The notes under the pieces were generated by a model. It was given only the letters and a program-made list of their open reading frames with translations, was not told where the DNA came from and searched no databases. The translations under genes were made by a program, and so were the position numbers. From Lasiodiplodia sp. COLG20 (lineage: Eukaryota; Ascomycota; Dothideomycetes; Botryosphaeriales; Botryosphaeriaceae): a stretch of DNA of 64,000 nt. Positions 1 to 9,475 of the stretch are shown here, in pieces; position 1 is the stretch's first letter; every line of letters begins with the position of its first letter. Location: assembly GCA_009801085.1 (NCBI GenBank), contig VNWV01000006.1, forward strand, positions 2,108,001 through 2,172,000, written 5' to 3'.

Positions 1-188
1 ACGTGTTTTCAAACGTGAAAAAAAGTAGGAGTAAGCAGAGGTGTAGGGTTGAAGTCGTCTCTAGAGGACGTATTTTGATGGATAAATAATGTACGGCCCC
101 GAAAGAACTTCGCGGGAGTCATTTTCGATATGGTCAACGCTGAGTATTCAGGATTACTTCCAACACGATCACCAGAAGAAACAAGCAA

Positions 189-1517
189 TCAAGCCTCTCC
201 CAACTCCGGCTCAAACAACTTATGAAACCTCTCACTCCCACCCCCCACCCCGCCCACCCGATACGCCAGCCCATCAACCTCGCACCCCTTCGGAACATGC
301 TCCAAATCCACCTCCCGAAACACAAACTCCTCCGCCCCATCCACCATCGTACAATACGCCTCATCCTCCTCCGCCGCGCCGTGGAACAAGTAATTCTCCT
401 CCAGCGCCCGCAAACAGCAGCGCAACCACTCCGTCCACGACGCCGCGCGCACCGACCGGTCCACCTCCGCCTTCCGCCATATCGACTTGAACCGTGCGCA
501 GTAGCTGCAGTCGCCCTCGCCACACGGCGTCAGCGCGAAGCAGTGGAAGTCGCCGCCGTCGCCGGCGCGCCCTGGCCCGCACCCTACGCGCACGTTGAAC
601 GGCAGCACCATCCCGGTGGCGTCTTGCATCCCCTTCTCCCCGCGGACGATCAGCATGTGCGCGATGAGCCGGTTGTGCGAGCGGTTTTCGGGGTCGGCGT
701 GGTGGTAGTCGGGCTGCAGCGACCAGACGGGGATGGCCCGGCCACCGTAGGCCCACTGGTGGTGGTGCTGGTGGTGTTTGACGGAGACGGTAGCGGCCGC
801 GCCGGCCGTGCTGCGCTCCAGCCAGAAGTCTTCGTAGCTGGGGTGGATCGAGGCGGTGGTCTCGGTGGAGGAGAGCGCGAAGATGGACTCGGCGCGGTTG
901 CGGGGCGGCGGGGCGAAGAGGGGGTTGGTGCCACGCAGCTGCCACCACGCGTGTATGGGCGTCGGGCTCGCGTGCAGGTGGTGGGAGGAGGCGTAGAGCC
1001 CGCTGTCGAGGCCCGGCCAGGTCCAGCCTATCACGGCTTTGGCGGGCCATTCGAGGACCCAGAGCTCGAATTCTTCTGGGAGAGGTCGGCCTTGGAAGAG
1101 CGAGTGGAGGTACTGGATGCGGTCGAAAGGTCGTAGGGCGGGCAGTACGCGGCTGCGGCTTGGCAGGAAGTAGGGCGAGCGGATGGTGTCGTCCCACAAG
1201 CGGAGGAGCTCTTGGCGGGTACGACGGATGAAAGAGAGGTTGTTGTTGATAAGCACTTGCCAGTGCCTGGATGCGTTGCGTAGTAGGATCAGCTCACGGA
1301 GTTGGAGGTAGGATGCGATTTCCAGCTGCAGCTCTGAAGGGAGGGTATCAATAGACATGACAACGTCGTTGTCCGAAGTAGGCGTAATCTGGGTAGGAGA
1401 GTCGGAGATATATGGTCGGTGTCCTGAATGGGAATGTTGTTGGCGTGGTTGAATTCTTGGCCTTTGCACAACCTCGGTATGCTGTTGCCTGCCAATTGTT
1501 ACACCATTACGCCCCAT
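189..1517 (-). CDS. F-box domain protein, 442 aa
   Basis: Single-exon gene. An F-box-like segment begins at about residue 54 (SIDTLPSELQLEIASYL) and continues through the usual helical signature (LRELILLRNASRHW). F-box proteins recruit substrates to SCF ubiquitin ligases through Skp1. The remaining ~330 residues are rich in Trp, His and Pro and show no repeat I recognise, so the substrate is unknown. The first ATG is at 1517. A TATA-like TATATAA on the minus strand near 1595-1602 lies about 80 bp upstream and favours this start. The ATG at 1358, just before the F-box, would give a 389-residue protein and is the alternative. The C-terminal half is very GC-rich, so long antisense frames overlap it. 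Confidence 0.72.
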   Translation of the reverse strand: MGRNGVTIGRQQHTEVVQRPRIQPRQQHSHSGHRPYISDSPTQITPTSDNDVVMSIDTLPSELQLEIASYLQLRELILLRNASRHWQVLINNNLSFIRRTRQELLRLWDDTIRSPYFLPSRSRVLPALRPFDRIQYLHSLFQGRPLPEEFELWVLEWPAKAVIGWTWPGLDSGLYASSHHLHASPTPIHAWWQLRGTNPLFAPPPRNRAESIFALSSTETTASIHPSYEDFWLERSTAGAAATVSVKHHQHHHQWAYGGRAIPVWSLQPDYHHADPENRSHNRLIAHMLIVRGEKGMQDATGMVLPFNVRVGCGPGRAGDGGDFHCFALTPCGEGDCSYCARFKSIWRKAEVDRSVRAASWTEWLRCCLRALEENYLFHGAAEEDEAYCTMVDGAEEFVFREVDLEHVPKGCEVDGLAYRVGGVGGGSERFHKLFEPELGEA

Positions 1518-1700
1518 CTATTCGATACCTCTCACAGCCAATGAAGATGGAGAGGTACCTCTACTATCTAGGATTAGAGAAGGCTCGGCTGTTATATAAT
1601 ATCTAGACCACCTCTAACCAATGTTACTATAATGAAATATCAGAAGCTAGAGATAAGAAAACAGCTTTAAAGCCTAACAAATGCAATACTCCCTTCACTT

Positions 1701-2770
1701 CTAGCCCTTTTTCAGGATCAGAGAATTGGAGAATGAAGGGAAACGAAAGGTACCTGCCTCTCGGCGAAGAAATCGCATGGCAAGGTTTAGGTTCCAATAA
1801 GCTTCGCCGATATTCTGTGGGTACAAGCGATGCACCTTCACATAGACGCGTTCTGCCATGGGATGGGAAACGAATGTCTCGTGAGGCTCGGGCCAAGTCC
1901 CGCTAAAAAATTGATCGATGATTGAGTGGTAGGAGTTGACTGACTTCTCAGTGATGAGGCTGGCGAAATTCCATATCCCTTCGCTCACCACATACGTACC
2001 GATGGCATAGGTGGTACCATATTTCTCGTATAAGACGGGCGATCCGGAATTGCCTTCTACTAGTGAGAATGAAATTCTACAATTCGGTTGGGGATCGTAC
2101 CTCTGAAAGTTGAGATTTGATAGGCGAGAAGGTTTCCATGGTCTTCGAGATGCCAGGTCACCTTTGTGCGTTCCTCATACATCTCTGCTCCATCCTCCTC
2201 TCCTCCATCCAAATATTTCTTCGTCTTGTCCGTAGGATAGCCAACGACACAAAGTTCAGCATTCCCGGAAGTTGGCGTAACGAGAGGTTTGATCGGGCTG
2301 ACATCGTAAAACGGTTGGCTTAGCTGAACGAAAGCGAAGTCGTTGGCCGAATCCTTGTTAATGGCGTAGTTGCGCGGCACTACCACCAAGGCACCTTCCC
2401 GGATATCGAAATTGCCACTGTCCATAGCATCCTTCCCGCTATATCCAATATACACTATGACATTCGTAGCGAAGGTACGGGTTTTGAGGTCCTTTGACGC
2501 GTCGACGACGTTGTGTCCGGCCGTAACCATAAGGTCGTCTCGAATCAACCAGCCAGTGCCTCCGTAAAGCCGGCGGTTTAGCACCGTGAGCACCTTGACG
2601 ACTGACCTGAACTCCCCACCTTTCCCAAGGTCTTTTGAATCGACTCTCTTCCGGCAGTCAGGCTCTTTGACCACGCGCTCTGATTCCTTGGGCAATTGCG
2701 TCTTCAAAGAAGGTGGAAGGCCTCCACAGCGCAGGCTCCAAGAGTACATGAAGCAATCTTCATTGCCCAT
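1701..2770 (-). CDS. Trypsin-like (V8/chymotrypsin-fold) serine protease, two exons, 341 aa
   Basis: The exons are 2770-2101 and 2056-1701, joined over a 44-bp intron (GTACGA...ACTAGTAG). The splice is decisive because it creates the catalytic segment. His86 lies in VTAGHNVVD, Asp144 in SANDFAFVQL, and Ser227 in EGNSGSPVLYE, whose first Glu codon spans the junction. Together they form the His-Asp-Ser triad of clan PA proteases. No clear signal peptide is visible, so an intracellular or stress-related role is possible. The substrate is unknown. The 3' end is uncertain: a second intron at 1753-1701 (GTACCT...GGCTAG) would replace the last residues and end at 1627, giving 348 aa, also in frame. 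A G-rich repeat lies immediately upstream. Confidence 0.78.
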
Positions 2771-2790
2771 GGTGTTGTACCGGACAGCAG

Positions 2791-2992
2791 GCGACTTGGG
2801 GGAGGGTAGCCGTCTTAGAGGAGGGTAGCCGCCTTAGGGGACCTTAGGGGAGGCAGGCCGACTTGGAGGAGGGTGGCCGACTTGGAGGAGGGCCGCCGCC
2901 TTGGAGGACGGTGGAGGACTTGCGGGGCGGCGGAGAACTCGCGGGGGGCGGCGGAGGACTTTCGGGGGGCGGCTAGGGACTTGCAGGGCAGC
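2791..2992. repeat. Degenerate G-rich minisatellite
   Basis: About nine imperfect copies of a roughly 20-24 bp unit built on GACTTGGAGGAGGGTGGCC, drifting to GACTTGCGGGGCGGCGGAG at the distal end. One strand is almost pure G-runs, so G-quadruplex formation is plausible. It lies 20 bp upstream of the protease start codon, inside its likely promoter or 5' UTR. Confidence 0.75.
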
Positions 2993-4029
2993 AAAATGCT
3001 GGTGAGACGTGGGGTCGCTTTAGAAGCCGCGAGTCGTTTGCTGGATGGTTAACGGTGGCCGGAGGCACGCAATATATGTTGCGTGGGAGAAATGGAACTC
3101 AACCATGCAGATGCTGACGGCCGAGCTCAGCCCCAAGCCCCTGCTAGAGCAGCGCAGGCTGTACTTAGCGCCATCTTCCTCTACGTCACACCCTTTGTGA
3201 TTGCGTGAAATCGTTGCTGCAGCTTCGCCTTACATCGCCAAGGCACAGCCCGCATGCGCCTGCTTATTGCCCTTCCCAATGCGATCGCTCCAGACTCATT
3301 CTTAGTGGACCGTCTAAGCCATTGCAGCGGCTATCCGGCAAGCTCGGCCACCGCCAGCCCTAAGGCACGCCCAACCATAGGTCAATCACAGTTGACAGTA
3401 CGGTACGCGTTCTCCATAGAGTAGGTCATTCGTGGTCGGTGGTTGTGATCTATAGGATAGAACTCGAATCAAAGACGTGCGGGGACTCATAAACTAGCCG
3501 TCAGACAGGCGCATTAGGTCAACCACTTTCATGGGGTATTATGCGACTCCATTGGTGTATTTCGCCGTCATCACCATAAGCGCCGAAATCGGAATTGGCT
3601 GTTGTAGCCAAGAAATACGCCCGTGAAGCTCAAATCCCTTGTTCAGCAATACACTTTGATAGACTTCGAAGTGATACCGTCATAGGCGATCTTGTGATTT
3701 GCGTTTATAGTCTGAGCCAGGACTAATGGCTCAGTGGTACCATCTTGTTGGACTATCGATTCCGCTGACACGGAAAGATTATGCAGGGTCCCCATGCAGG
3801 GAAGAGGGAGATCGCGACGCGGAAATTAATCCTTCGTTCGGTACCTACCTGGATCCCGTTAGGTGCCCGAGTGTGCCCATCAGATAGGGAAGTGAGAGAA
3901 CCAACCATCCATATCCAAGGCAACCCCGTCCATTGCTTCTCCGGCCTCCTAAAAGAGAGCCATCCCAAATACTCCGTTTGTTTTTCCATCCTGACTCAGC
4001 CCCCTTCCCACACCACCCCCCTCCCATTT
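2993..4029. other. Intergenic, no gene seen
   Basis: About 1 kb between the minisatellite and the 3' end of the GH3 gene. The only open frames are short and low-complexity or antisense to the GH3 gene. I see no tRNA or conserved domain. Confidence 0.6.
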
Positions 4030-6732
4030 TCACTTCCCATCCACCCCCGCCCCCGCCTTCCTCCACTCCACACTCAAATACTCCCTCCACGTCCTCAACC
4101 CAACCTTCTCATACCACCCCACCAGCGTCACCCAATCCACAAACACCCTCTCCACCCCCCTCCCCCACATCTCCTCCAACGCCGCCGCCACCATCGCGAG
4201 CCCGACCCCGCCCTCCCTCCTCGTCGCATCAACCCCCACACACGCCACGAGGCCCGTCTTATCCGGCTTCCCCAGCAATTCCGGGAAAGCCAGGTCCGGC
4301 AAAAACACCTTCGTCCCAGGCTCCAGCATCATCGTCCACGCAATCTGCTCACCCGGGCCTCCGCCATCACCATCCGCCGACTTCTTCTTCTCGTCATGCG
4401 CAACCATGACCTGCCCGTGAAGGCCCGCGGCGGCGAGCGCCTCGTAACCCTCGACCCAGCCGGCGTAGTGGCCGAAGTTGCGGCGCTGCTTGGCGAGGCA
4501 CTCTGCTTCGCCGGCCTTGGTCCAGGGGCGGAAAACGATGCCTTTGTTCTGCGCGCGGGCGATGCGCATGCTGGCGTCGGGGTCGGGCGCGTGCGCGGCG
4601 ACGAGGTCGATGAAGAGGTCGCGGCAGGTGTCGCCGCGGGCCGTGGGCGAGTTGCGGCCGGCGACGAAGCCGCGGTGGAAGAAGAAGTTTTGGTTGGAGG
4701 GTACGATGTCGAGTGGGAGGCCCGGGAAGAAGCGTGGAAAGGAGGAGCCGATGGAGAGGGTGTGGCAGGAGTGCGGTGGTGAGCAGAGGTGCTGGCGGGC
4801 GTGCGTGAGTAGGGCGGTGCCGATGCCGAGTTTTGACTGGAAGGGGTGCACGATCAGGGCGGTGATGAGGCCTTTTGACGGGGCGCTGGCCGGGGCGGAT
4901 GGTGCGGGTGGTTGGATGTGGGTGGCGATGAAGCCCACGACCGTTTCATGGCGGCGGACGACGAAGTGGGCGGCACGCGGGCGGGTGAGGAGGTCGGCGA
5001 GCCGGGGTTTAGAAACAAGGTATGTGGGTAGGACTTCGTGCCACAGGGCGCAGACTTGGTTCATGTCCCGGTCGGGAAAGAAGGCCTCAACCGTGTGCTG
5101 GTGTTGAGTTTGCTCGACGGGCAGATGGCCTTGAGCTTGGGTGATGCCAAAAAGGACATCAGCAGCCGCTTTGAAGGCGGCGGGGGTTGGCTCGTAGATT
5201 GCCAAGTAGTTCCTTATCTCATCGCTGGAGAGAAAGTCGTACGGATCGCATGTAGCGACCACAATCAGCTTCTTAGCGGTGTAGGCTACTTTGACAGCCA
5301 TGTCTGTTTGGTATGGTGTAAGTCTTGCGTTTCTGGTGGCCAGAATGACGGCGTCCGCGGCTGCGGCAGCCTGCAGAACTTCATCCGCGTTTGATCCATC
5401 TTGGTAAAAGCGAAGGTCTTGGATTTCGGGATGGTGATTTCTCAAGATGTCGATAAAGCCAGGTGGGGTATATGGACCACGGGTCTCGACTTGGCCGTAC
5501 TCGACAACGCCGCTGGAAACGGGCTTCTCTCCAGGCGAGATGAAAACGAGACGTTGGTCCTTAGTCAGAGGCAGTGTGCCGGGTCGAATCCGGACTGCTG
5601 TAGTGCTTGAGGCGTATACCCTTGATGCAAGCTCGGAATTGTCTTTGTTTATAGTGGAGAGCTGCTTGAAGGATGCATGCGTCTGACCTGCTTGTTTTCC
5701 TTGGGCGAGGGTGAATTGTTCTTGGGTGAAGGACTTCACCCTCTCCCACGACTCCTCGAGCTGGTGCATGAAGTCTTTATCCTGCGTGGCGGCATCAAAA
5801 ACAGCCTCCAGAGCCCCGACCTGCAGATCAACGGTGTGGCAGATCATGACCGAGTCGCAGCCGGCCTTGAGAGCGGTGACGGCGCCTTGAACAGTGCCAC
5901 CGCATTCGGTACGAATGGCATTCATTTCCAGACAGTCGGACACAATGACGCCGGTAAACTTGAGATCGTTTCGCAAAACTCGCAGGATGGTGGGGTCGAG
6001 GGTTGCGGGCAATTTGGAGTTTCCGATGACGATGTGAGCAGTCATGACGGCCGGAACCTTCTCCGTGACAGCGCGTCTAAAAGGAATGAGCTCGCATTGT
6101 TCCATGTCTTCCCAGCTTTTCTGGATGAGGGGCAGACCGTAGTGGGAGTCAACGGCTGTATCGCCGTGGCCGGGGAAATGCTTGACGCATGGAATGACGC
6201 CTTCCTTGCGGAGCCCGTTCAAATTAGCAGCGGCCAGACGGGCGGCAGCGTAGGGATCGTCGCTGAAAGAGCGGACGCCAATGACTGGATTTTCGGGATT
6301 GTTGTTGACATCGCAGACGGGGCCGTAGTTCATGTTGATTCCGAAGGCTCGCAAAGCCTTTCCAGTGGCACGACCGACATCGTGGGCGTCGTTGATAGAG
6401 CGAGTGGCGCCAAGAGCCATGGACCCTGGTAGCTGTGACGTAATTGGAGGCTTGATGCGAGTGACGAGGCCATTCTCCTGGTCGATTCCGATGGTGAGCG
6501 GCTGGTCATGGCCAGCGTCTTTGGCGATTTGCTGCAACTCGGCCGTGAGGGCGGCGAGCTGTTCTGCGTCGTGAACATTGCGCTGGAATAGGACAATCTG
6601 GCCGACGTAATAGGGCGCACGGATGAGTCGTTTGATGTTCTCATCAGCGGTTTGGCTGTGGAAGCCAACGATGAAAAGGCGACCGATGAGGCGGCGGAGA
6701 CGGTCGTCCTCAGAGCGCATGATGTGAAACAA
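4030..6732 (-). CDS. GH3 beta-N-acetylglucosaminidase fused to two GNAT acetyltransferase domains, 900 aa
   Basis: Uninterrupted 900-codon frame. Residues ~10-340 form a GH3 domain of the NagZ type. It carries the N-acetylglucosaminidase signature KHFPGHGDTAVDSH at 184-197, with the Asp195/His197 dyad characteristic of NagZ-like enzymes. The nucleophile is Asp266 in VIVSDCLEM. Residues ~375-545 look like the GH3 C-terminal alpha/beta domain. Two GNAT-like modules follow: ~555-690 with the acetyl-CoA loop QSKLGIGTALL at 632-642, and ~730-890 with RREGGVGLAMV at 839-849. This architecture matches the fungal GH3-GNAT enzymes (nag3-type, known from fungal GlcNAc-catabolism clusters), which are thought to release GlcNAc. 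The GNAT function is not established. No signal peptide is visible, so a cytosolic site is likely. A second ATG at 6720 is possible. Confidence 0.9.
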   Translation of the reverse strand: MFHIMRSEDDRLRRLIGRLFIVGFHSQTADENIKRLIRAPYYVGQIVLFQRNVHDAEQLAALTAELQQIAKDAGHDQPLTIGIDQENGLVTRIKPPITSQLPGSMALGATRSINDAHDVGRATGKALRAFGINMNYGPVCDVNNNPENPVIGVRSFSDDPYAAARLAAANLNGLRKEGVIPCVKHFPGHGDTAVDSHYGLPLIQKSWEDMEQCELIPFRRAVTEKVPAVMTAHIVIGNSKLPATLDPTILRVLRNDLKFTGVIVSDCLEMNAIRTECGGTVQGAVTALKAGCDSVMICHTVDLQVGALEAVFDAATQDKDFMHQLEESWERVKSFTQEQFTLAQGKQAGQTHASFKQLSTINKDNSELASRVYASSTTAVRIRPGTLPLTKDQRLVFISPGEKPVSSGVVEYGQVETRGPYTPPGFIDILRNHHPEIQDLRFYQDGSNADEVLQAAAAADAVILATRNARLTPYQTDMAVKVAYTAKKLIVVATCDPYDFLSSDEIRNYLAIYEPTPAAFKAAADVLFGITQAQGHLPVEQTQHQHTVEAFFPDRDMNQVCALWHEVLPTYLVSKPRLADLLTRPRAAHFVVRRHETVVGFIATHIQPPAPSAPASAPSKGLITALIVHPFQSKLGIGTALLTHARQHLCSPPHSCHTLSIGSSFPRFFPGLPLDIVPSNQNFFFHRGFVAGRNSPTARGDTCRDLFIDLVAAHAPDPDASMRIARAQNKGIVFRPWTKAGEAECLAKQRRNFGHYAGWVEGYEALAAAGLHGQVMVAHDEKKKSADGDGGGPGEQIAWTMMLEPGTKVFLPDLAFPELLGKPDKTGLVACVGVDATRREGGVGLAMVAAALEEMWGRGVERVFVDWVTLVGWYEKVGLRTWREYLSVEWRKAGAGVDGK

Positions 6733-7245
6733 TTGGATCTGCGCGATACCTTAATAGGAAATTCCGGAACCAACTAAACGAAGAATCCTCTCAGGAACGG
6801 AAGACGCGATTGCGATTGCTTGTTTTTGGAGGATTGCAATGCATGCGGCATGTGGTTGGCCAGAACCGAGGGTTTATCTCGAGAGGACGATGAGGGCGAT
6901 CTTGCGAGTCAGTTTTTGGAGATAAATTGATGATGTGCGGTGCAGGATGTGATGGTGAGGACAGATAGCGGGTGGGATGTTTTGGCGGTTGTGGTCGGCA
7001 GTGGGGGCGCGGGGGACCCAAACAATAGCGGGGTCGTCCGATGATAAGCCCTGCGATCGACACGAACATCACCATTTGAGCATCATCCACCGGAGCCAGT
7101 GACCATCTGCGCGACTGTCAGCATCGTACCTGCGTGAGGTTACATACCTCCAGTGCGCTGCATGTCCCGCCATGCCTTCCCCTCCTCCTCGTCCGAGTCG
7201 CGTCGTCGCCCGTCGCTGGAGCCCTTGCTCCGCTCTGCTTCCACC
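6733..7245. promoter_or_regulatory. Shared divergent promoter region
   Basis: About 510 bp separate the start codons of the GH3-GNAT gene (leftward) and the Atg22-like transporter (rightward). This is a head-to-head arrangement that allows coordinated transcription. I see no unambiguous TATA box or named operator. Confidence 0.5.
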
Positions 7246-8952
7246 ATGACCGATCCCAACAGAGAACGCGACACCAAACTACGCGCCAACCTTGAGCAGT
7301 ACGAGCAGCTGTTCGGCGCCGACGAGGACGCTTTCGATCAGCCCACCACCACTCGGAAAGAGCTCTGGTCCTACTACCTCTACTACAATGGTGACAACGG
7401 CGTCGGGCCCGGCTCCTACAGCCAGACACTGTGAGTCTCGCCGGGTATTTTCCCCGTGGCCTGGCCTTAACATTCTCGCAGATTTCAGTCCGCCCTAACC
7501 TCTGCCGGCCATGACCCTTCCATCTCGCCTCCCGTCGCCGGAAACTGCGGCGATGGCGCATGCGTCGTTCCGTGGGGGAAGGGTACACGCAGTGTTGCAT
7601 CTGTTGTTCTCATCGCCAACGGACTCTGTTTTGCCATTATGACACTGTTGTTCGTTTGGCTTGGCAGCGCTGCCGACTACGGCTCGTTTGGACGATGGCT
7701 GCTCCTTGTCCTGACCGCCATCTGCTGGGCCTTCCAGTACGGATTCATGAGCGTCAAGGGAGCCGAGCAATTGCGCACTGCTATGGGTTTGTACATCGTA
7801 AGTTACATTGCCTACGGCGCCACTCTGGTTTTCTACGCCGCCCTGTTTCCGCGCTTGGCCCGGTACATGCCGCACGTGAGAAAAGCCCGCGAGGAGGACC
7901 TGAAAGAGGGGAAGATCAGCCAAGAGGAATACGACAATATCGAGAGCTTGGAGAAGAACCATCTCTCCAACATCTCTACTGCCCACTCCAATATAGGCTA
8001 CCTCCTCACCCTCGCAATTAACCTGAGCATTCTGCTGCCGATGCAAGGCAACGACTATGCAAACAACTGGGCTCATTTTCTGACCAATACCTACTGGATC
8101 GTTCTCGGCATCTGGTGGTTCATTTTCCAGCAGCGCCGCCCAGGCCCAAAGCTCCCAAAAGGTTCCAGCTACGCCACCATCGGCTGGAAGCAAGTCGCTC
8201 TTGCCTTGAAGGAGGTTCGCCACCTCCCCCAGACCTTCATCTACCTCGTCGCCTTCTTCCTCCTGGCAGACGGCCTCAACACCACCAGCACCCTCGTCAG
8301 CATCATTCAAGCCGATCAGGTCAACTTCAGCTTCCTGCAAATCACCTACCTCGGCATCTCGCAAGCCGTCTGCTCCACCTTCTCCACCTTCACTTTCTGG
8401 TACGTGCAGCGCTATTTCAAGATAAGCACCAAGCGCATGTTCATGGTCACCAACTTCTTCTCCGTCCTCATCCCCTTCTACGGCATGCTCGGCCTATGGA
8501 CAGACCGCGTCGGCTACCACCACATCTACGACTTCTGGCTCTACAATATCCTTTTCGGCCTCTTTCAAGCGCCGTACTACGCCTACGCTCAGACCATGAT
8601 GAGCGAGGTCACTCCACGCGGCTACGAAAACATGTTCTTCGGGCTGTACGGAATCACGAACCGCGCCAGCTCCATCATCGGACCGAATGTGGTGCAGGCC
8701 ATCATCAACAGCACCAATAACAACTGGCTTGGTTTTCCCTTCTTGGTGGCCCTGTGTGCGGCGGCGAGCGTTGTCATTTGGTTCGTCGATCTGCAGAAGG
8801 GGAGGGAGAACTGCAGGAAGTACGTCGAAGAGAGAAAGTTGGTGCGCGTTGCGCGGGAGAGCGGGCGGACGGTCGAAGACATTGTCGAAGGCGCGGCTCA
8901 GGATGCGGGTTTGACCATCGAGACGGTGGATGGTGGGCGGAAAGGCCCTTGA
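7246..8952 (+). CDS. Atg22-like major facilitator transporter, two exons, 551 aa
   Basis: The exons are 7246-7430 and 7482-8952. The 51-bp intron (GTGAGT...CTCGCAG) restores the reading QTLFQSALTSAGHD. The N-terminal signature ELWSYYLYYNGDNGVGPGSY is typical of the Atg22 branch of the MFS (UMF1/Atg22 family). It is followed by about ten hydrophobic helices and a long hydrophilic loop (EEDLKEGKISQEEYDNIESL). Yeast Atg22 exports amino acids from the vacuole after autophagy. Fungal paralogs are numerous and mostly uncharacterised, so the substrate is unknown here. I chose ATG 7246 for its context (CACCATGA). An in-frame ATG at 7153 would add 31 residues. The head-to-head GH3-GNAT neighbour makes an amino-sugar or amino-acid substrate an attractive but unproven idea. 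Confidence 0.85.
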
Positions 8953-9330
8953 ATGATGGGGCTGAGCAAACAGTCAGTGCCCAAAGCATTGAAGAGGGGG
9001 TAAATACAACAAGCGGTTCGTACAGTCTTTGTAAACGCAAACCGCACCCTTGCTGCCAAATACCGGCCTCCCACCCAGATTTTGCGAAGTACTGCACAAC
9101 TTCAACGACATTAAAGTATATATTTTGAACAAGGACTTCGGTATTCACAGTCACTAGAGTTGGATATAGCCGCGACGGTTGTGGTTTGTATCTTTCCAAA
9201 GATGAGGCTTGGATCGTGAACTTCCCTATTGGGGAACCACGGTTGACGTTTCCGCAAGGGAGGATGGACGTATTGGACGCTGAAACGGGCAGATCCTGGC
9301 ATTGGATATTGACCCGGCAGGCGTTACACA
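8953..9330. other. Intergenic, no gene seen
   Basis: 3' flank of the Atg22-like gene. The open frames here are short and antisense. There are AT-rich stretches near 9105-9125 that could serve transcript-end formation. Confidence 0.5.
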
Positions 9331-9400
9331 TCTGCCCGCCATAGAAATTTGCCCACGGTGGACATTTGCCTACGATAGACTTTTGCCTACAGTTGCCTAC
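9331..9400. repeat. 17-bp tandem array in a promoter
   Basis: Four units at an exact 17-bp spacing start at 9331, 9348, 9365 and 9382, each built on TTTGCCYAC followed by a GRTRG-like tail. A further TTGCCTAC half-unit starts at 9393. The array abuts a TATA-like TTAAATA and sits about 75-145 bp before the F-box start codon. Confidence 0.75.
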
Positions 9401-9407
9401 TTAAATA
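9401..9407 (+). promoter_or_regulatory. TATA-like box of the F-box gene
   Basis: TTAAATA lies 69 bp upstream of the ATG at 9476, directly after the 17-bp array. A second AT-rich motif (TTTATAG) follows near 9424. Confidence 0.4.
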
Positions 9408-9475
9408 CAGACCATTCTCCCTCTTTATAGAGAACTACACACACTCCACACTACCGCTACTATCCCACAACAATC

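Noticed and set aside
222..1136. Long open frames (304 and 278 codons) overlapping the first F-box gene
   Set aside because: Pro/Arg/His-rich translations with no domain, produced by the GC-rich third positions of the F-box gene.
5575..5600. B-box-like GGGTCGAATCC suggesting a tRNA
   Set aside because: Lies inside the GH3-GNAT coding region; no A box or cloverleaf nearby.
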